Positions 60,479 to 64,000 of a DNA stretch of 64,000 nucleotides are shown here, one piece after another. The first letter of the stretch is position 1. Each line of letters opens with the position of its first letter. The notes below the pieces were generated by a model. It did not search any database. It was given only the letters and a program-made list of their open reading frames with translations, and was not told the origin of the DNA. Source of the DNA: Trogon surrucura (Eukaryota > Chordata > Aves > Trogoniformes > Trogonidae); assembly GCA_020746105.1 (NCBI GenBank), contig CM036617.1, positions 159,596,912 to 159,660,911 on the forward strand. Reading direction: 5' to 3'. The translations under genes were made by a program, and so were the position numbers.

Positions 60479-60570
60479 TCTTAGTTACTTGACAGTTGCA
60501 TAAAAGTTAAGCAGTTTTCAAATTTTAAGAAAGCTTTTCTAGTTGTAGAATGATTGTTCATCTGTGCCCA

Positions 60571-60579
60571 CTTTATATA
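60571..60579 (-). promoter_or_regulatory. PMCH TATA box candidate
   Basis: TATATAAAG on the minus strand, about 93 bp upstream of the start codon. It would place transcription start near 60545 and give a 5' UTR of about 65 nt, typical of a short neuropeptide gene leader. Confidence 0.55.
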
Positions 60580-60713
60580 TTTTACTGATTGAATGGAAAC
60601 TACTTCAATGGCTGATGAGTTCACTCTTGTAAAATGACTCATATTGAGGAGTAACCTTTCCTATAATCCTTCTACTCCCACCTGTTGTTTAGAACCACTT
60701 AAACATTTCTTCA

Positions 60714-60756
60714 GTCTTTGCTAGTACCTACCACTGAGGTGGTGTGAAGGAGGGAG
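60714..60756. repeat. 43-bp direct repeat, copy 1
   Basis: Shares all but about three positions with 61682-61724. The core is TAGTACCTACCACTGAGGTG, containing a hairpin-forming ACCAC-TGAG-GTGGT. Confidence 0.85.
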
Positions 60757-61681
60757 TTAAGATATTGACCATGGGTGATTTGTTTCCTTTTATGTTTGTA
60801 GAGCAGCACAGATTAGTTCCTTTTGATGGATCAGTACAGCAAAGTTCACAGAAGTGATGTCCATGTTGTTTATAAAGCCCTTGCTCTAGTTAAGGCAATT
60901 TAAGAAAAGGAATTAATCTACATAAGTAAGTAGAACCATTGGAAAGGTGTGATCTCTTGTAGTTTTTGATCAAAACTGATTCACTAAGGAGTTGAAGAGC
61001 TTGAAATTTAACAATAGTTTAGTCTGCTACTGTGTTACAGCTGAAATTATTAATCTGTATTTTGCTGTGCATTATGTCAGGTTACATTATTCAGAGCTTA
61101 TGTCTAGAAACCTGTATTAAGACTGAAGTAATTATATGTCTGCATATTCTTTCTGAAAATGGACCTTTCCCAGGTACAAATAACATAGTCAGATATGCTT
61201 GCTGAGAAGTAGAAAGAAAAGTAAACTTCAGGTTTTGTTTTGAAAAGTCTTTGAAGTCTACCTATTACGCTGTGGAAGTAAAAGGGAAGTTTCTGCATAA
61301 TTTTTTTTTTAACCTTTATCTTGAAATCAAATGGGGCAAGCTCAAAGTTAGCTAATCACTTAATGTCAATGATAAAAACCACGTATTCAGTAGCTGTATG
61401 TCTCTTAACTGATATTCATCTCCTAAATCCATGTTTGTTCTTTAGATTAGTGCAGTGAACCAAAAACGCTACTAGTCAAGGCAAGCCACTAGGAAATTGT
61501 TCAAGAAACTGACTGCGCAGAAATAACACCAGTTCCCCTGTGTTTTCCTCCCTCTCCATTTTGTTTTTTCTGCTTTTTCTGTACTGTCATACACTAGGAA
61601 CAAAATGTAAATTTTTCTTCACAACACCAATTTCTTACCGTGGTTGTGTTTTTTGTTGTTGTTTTTACTGGTGTTCTGAAG

Positions 61682-61724
61682 GTCTTTGTTAGTACCTACC
61701 ACTGATGTGGTGTGAAGGAGTGAG
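61682..61724. repeat. 43-bp direct repeat, copy 2
   Basis: The second copy has the same hairpin with loop TGAT (ACCAC-TGAT-GTGGT). The copies lie 968 bp apart in the same orientation, upstream of PMCH. Confidence 0.85.
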
Positions 61725-64000
61725 ATATTTAATAGTCTAGACAAGCCTATAACACATCAATGGTAGTCACAAATGCCAAGTATCTATTTTGTCTTTGTAC
61801 GTGTTACAAGAAGTTCAAGGAGGAAATATGAGTGCTGCTGAGAGGTGTTGCATGGTCTTAGGGAGATATGTAAATAATAATAACAATTTCTGCTGAAAAC
61901 AGGCAATGATACAACAGTAATCCACAGACTGAGGATGTTACGTAGGAGAACTGACCAGCATTGTTGGAACTGTGGTATTTTAAATCTCTGTTCACTGCTA
62001 AACTTCCTGAAAAAAAGCAAACTATCTTGCCAAAATAACTTCTTAGTAACAAGTTTGATGGGAAAATGTCCTGCTGGACTGAACAGATTTTGACTAAGAG
62101 ACAGTTTGAGTATGCCCGCTTTTCCTCAGATGAGAAAAGTGCATCTAATCCTTTCTGGGCAGAGCATCTCTGACAAATAGAATTATTGCTTCTCATTCGT
62201 TTCATTTCCATGCTGTAGAGCTTGTACTTGCCTCTGGGCAATTAAAGTGGTTTCTTTGGTTTTAATTGGCTGGCTACAGAGGAGACAGATTTGAAAGTCA
62301 TTTGTATATAATTTTATACTTTTCATCCAACCTCCCTTTGCTAATTTCTATTCTTCCCTCACATTCAGTATTTTTAAGTTTTGTTCAATTACTAAACCAA
62401 AAACCATGTGTGCTCTGTAATGATACTTTTAATTTAGCTCAGCCTCGGCAGAACAGGAGGAGTGCTTTGGAACTGCAGTTGACAGCAAACCTTTCTCTTT
62501 GAATGTTGGTATAGATTTAAGTGCTGGGAAACAAGCTATCCACCCAGTAATTGTGTATGTGACAAGAGCTTCTACTTTTCTGAAGCTGCAGTACCCTCAG
62601 GTATGCAGCATATGCCACACATGGCTTGCTTTCAAATGCTTCTCTTCAATTTAATGCAAAGCATAGTTAAAATGAGAACAATGGACCTGGATCAATTAGA
62701 AAGTCCATGTACAGTGTCTATTTAGTTGTCTACGGTGTCTATAAGCTGATGTCTCTGGAAGAATGTAAGATCAGGACAAACTTCTGGCAGTCCCCCCCGG
62801 TATCTGCTAGTGCTTGTTGTACTGGCTTTTAAATTTTAAGGATTGTTAAAGATCTTTAGGGGGTCCTAGTGATAGTAGAACCTCTTAATTAGACTGTTAA
62901 GAAATCAGTAGCATGTGGGTATATATATAAAATCAGTGACTCTTCTGCCTATCCAGAGCAGTAGGTAACATTTGTACACCTGTAGATTTGCAATGTACTG
63001 TGTACATCAGATCATAATGCCTTTGGGAATCTAACACTGATATCTACTTTTCTTTTTTTTCCTTTTGATCTTGAAACTATCAATTTTATTAAAAATGTAA
63101 AATGTTTTATTATACCAGCTCCTATGTTTTATCAGAGTTTATCAAATTGACTTTATATTTTTACAGCAAATAACCTAATGCTGCTTACAGAGCAATAAAA
63201 ATTATTTTGAGAAACTCATTTTGCTTCTACATTGTGTCTTGTTACAATGAAATATGAACTCAGCATCTGAAATCTGATGTGGTATATGCAAATAAATAAA
63301 ATCTAGGTGATAATGTGCCTGGAATTTCTCATACTTATTTTGAATTCTAGGAATTGGTTCTGAAACAAAATTGTAATATTTTTATTTGATCTTGTAGCTA
63401 CTGTATTTGCCATGTACAAGTGTTTGAGCCTAAAGCCTGCTATTGGCTGAACAATAAAGAAAACAAGTGTATCTTATGCAAAGGCAAATATTTTTTTAAT
63501 ATTGTCAGAACTGAAAACCTTTGGAATGCAAGAGAGAGTATTTAAGCAAGCTTAAGAAATCATTTTACTGAATTTTAATTTATTTTGTTTTTAGTTTGGA
63601 TCTTTTTATTTTATGTAAACAATTTTATTTCAGTATTTCTAAGAGAAGTCCCTAGTGCACAAAATTATTGTGGGTAAGCCACAGTCAATTTTTCTGAAAC
63701 CAGCCAACAGGAGGAACTTCCTTAAAAGAATAATAAAGAGACTAGGAAAAACCAGGCCCCTTTTCTTTTCAGGCACGAGAGTATTTTAGCCAATAAAAAA
63801 TACAGGGAAAAGCAGGAGGTGCAACTGTAATTTGGAACTTTGCGTACGTGATATGGGGGAGAGGTCTTGAACCTGGCTGTCTGGTGCAAGCCTGCTAGAA
63901 CTGCTGCGATTTCTACTCTTCACCACTACTGTTCATGCAGTATTGATAGTGCTGAGGTGAGGCATTTGGTTTGCATAACCAGCAGTGAGGCAGGCAACTT

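Larger units (their letters stand above)
60580..64000. other. PMCH upstream intergenic region
   Basis: No exon of the expected next neighbour (IGF1 in mammals) was recognised. It contains a 43-bp direct repeat (60714-60756 and 61682-61724). Plus-strand poly(A)-like signals ATTAAA (about 62241) and AATAAA (about 63194, 63294 and 63455) could end a long PARPBP antisense transcript. Any PMCH enhancers cannot be seen by eye. Confidence 0.55.

Noticed and set aside
60580..64000. IGF1 exons
   Set aside because: IGF1 is the next gene in mammals, but no IGF1-like coding stretch could be recognised in any frame here.
1..64000. tRNA, rRNA, CRISPR, bacterial operons or a novel multi-gene system
   Set aside because: Nothing of the kind is visible; the window is three vertebrate genes with introns and common avian repeats.

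Overview
The window is nuclear DNA from an amniote vertebrate, almost certainly a bird. It has split genes with GT-AG introns, an AT-rich background with one CpG island, and several CR1 LINE copies, one of them ending in the ATTCTATGATTCTG tail typical of avian CR1. I cannot name the species. Gene identities come from recalled mammalian orthologues plus exon phases that close without error, not from a database search.

Three genes lie in the same order as on human 12q23.2. (1) NUP37, minus strand, from the left edge to about 13.6 kb: only coding exons 2-5, residues 1-149 of a protein of about 326, are inside the window. (2) PARPBP (PARI, C12orf48, AROM), plus strand, from about 13.8 kb to 58,937: ten coding exons join in phase into a 582-residue protein ending in a PCNA-binding PIP box. 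(3) PMCH, minus strand, 60,478 to 59,291: three coding exons join into a 166-residue pro-melanin-concentrating hormone. The MCH peptide is split between exon 2 and a very short third coding exon.

Layout: 1-13.5 kb is NUP37 exons and introns. 13.3-14.06 kb is a CpG island forming a head-to-head NUP37/PARPBP promoter. 13.9-58.9 kb is PARPBP, mostly intron; its largest introns are 26.4-39.8 kb and 48.3-57.8 kb. 58.9-59.3 kb is the tail-to-tail PARPBP/PMCH junction, matching the overlapping AROM/MCH arrangement described in mammals. 60.6-64 kb is the PMCH upstream region, with no gene recognised.

Eight CR1 fragments and one probable endogenous-retrovirus LTR fragment lie in introns. A CR1 copy and the LTR fragment sit within about 55 bp upstream of the splice acceptors of PARPBP exons 5 and 6.

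Functionally the genes are separate: NUP37 is a nuclear pore scaffold protein, PARPBP a replication-fork and recombination regulator, and PMCH a hypothalamic neuropeptide precursor. I found no unknown multi-gene system. The most informative observations are the loss of one basic residue at the NGE/NEI processing site of pro-MCH, the antisense PARPBP/PMCH layout with no nearby plus-strand poly(A) signal, a strong cryptic donor inside NUP37 exon 5, and the transposon insertions pressed against PARPBP acceptors.
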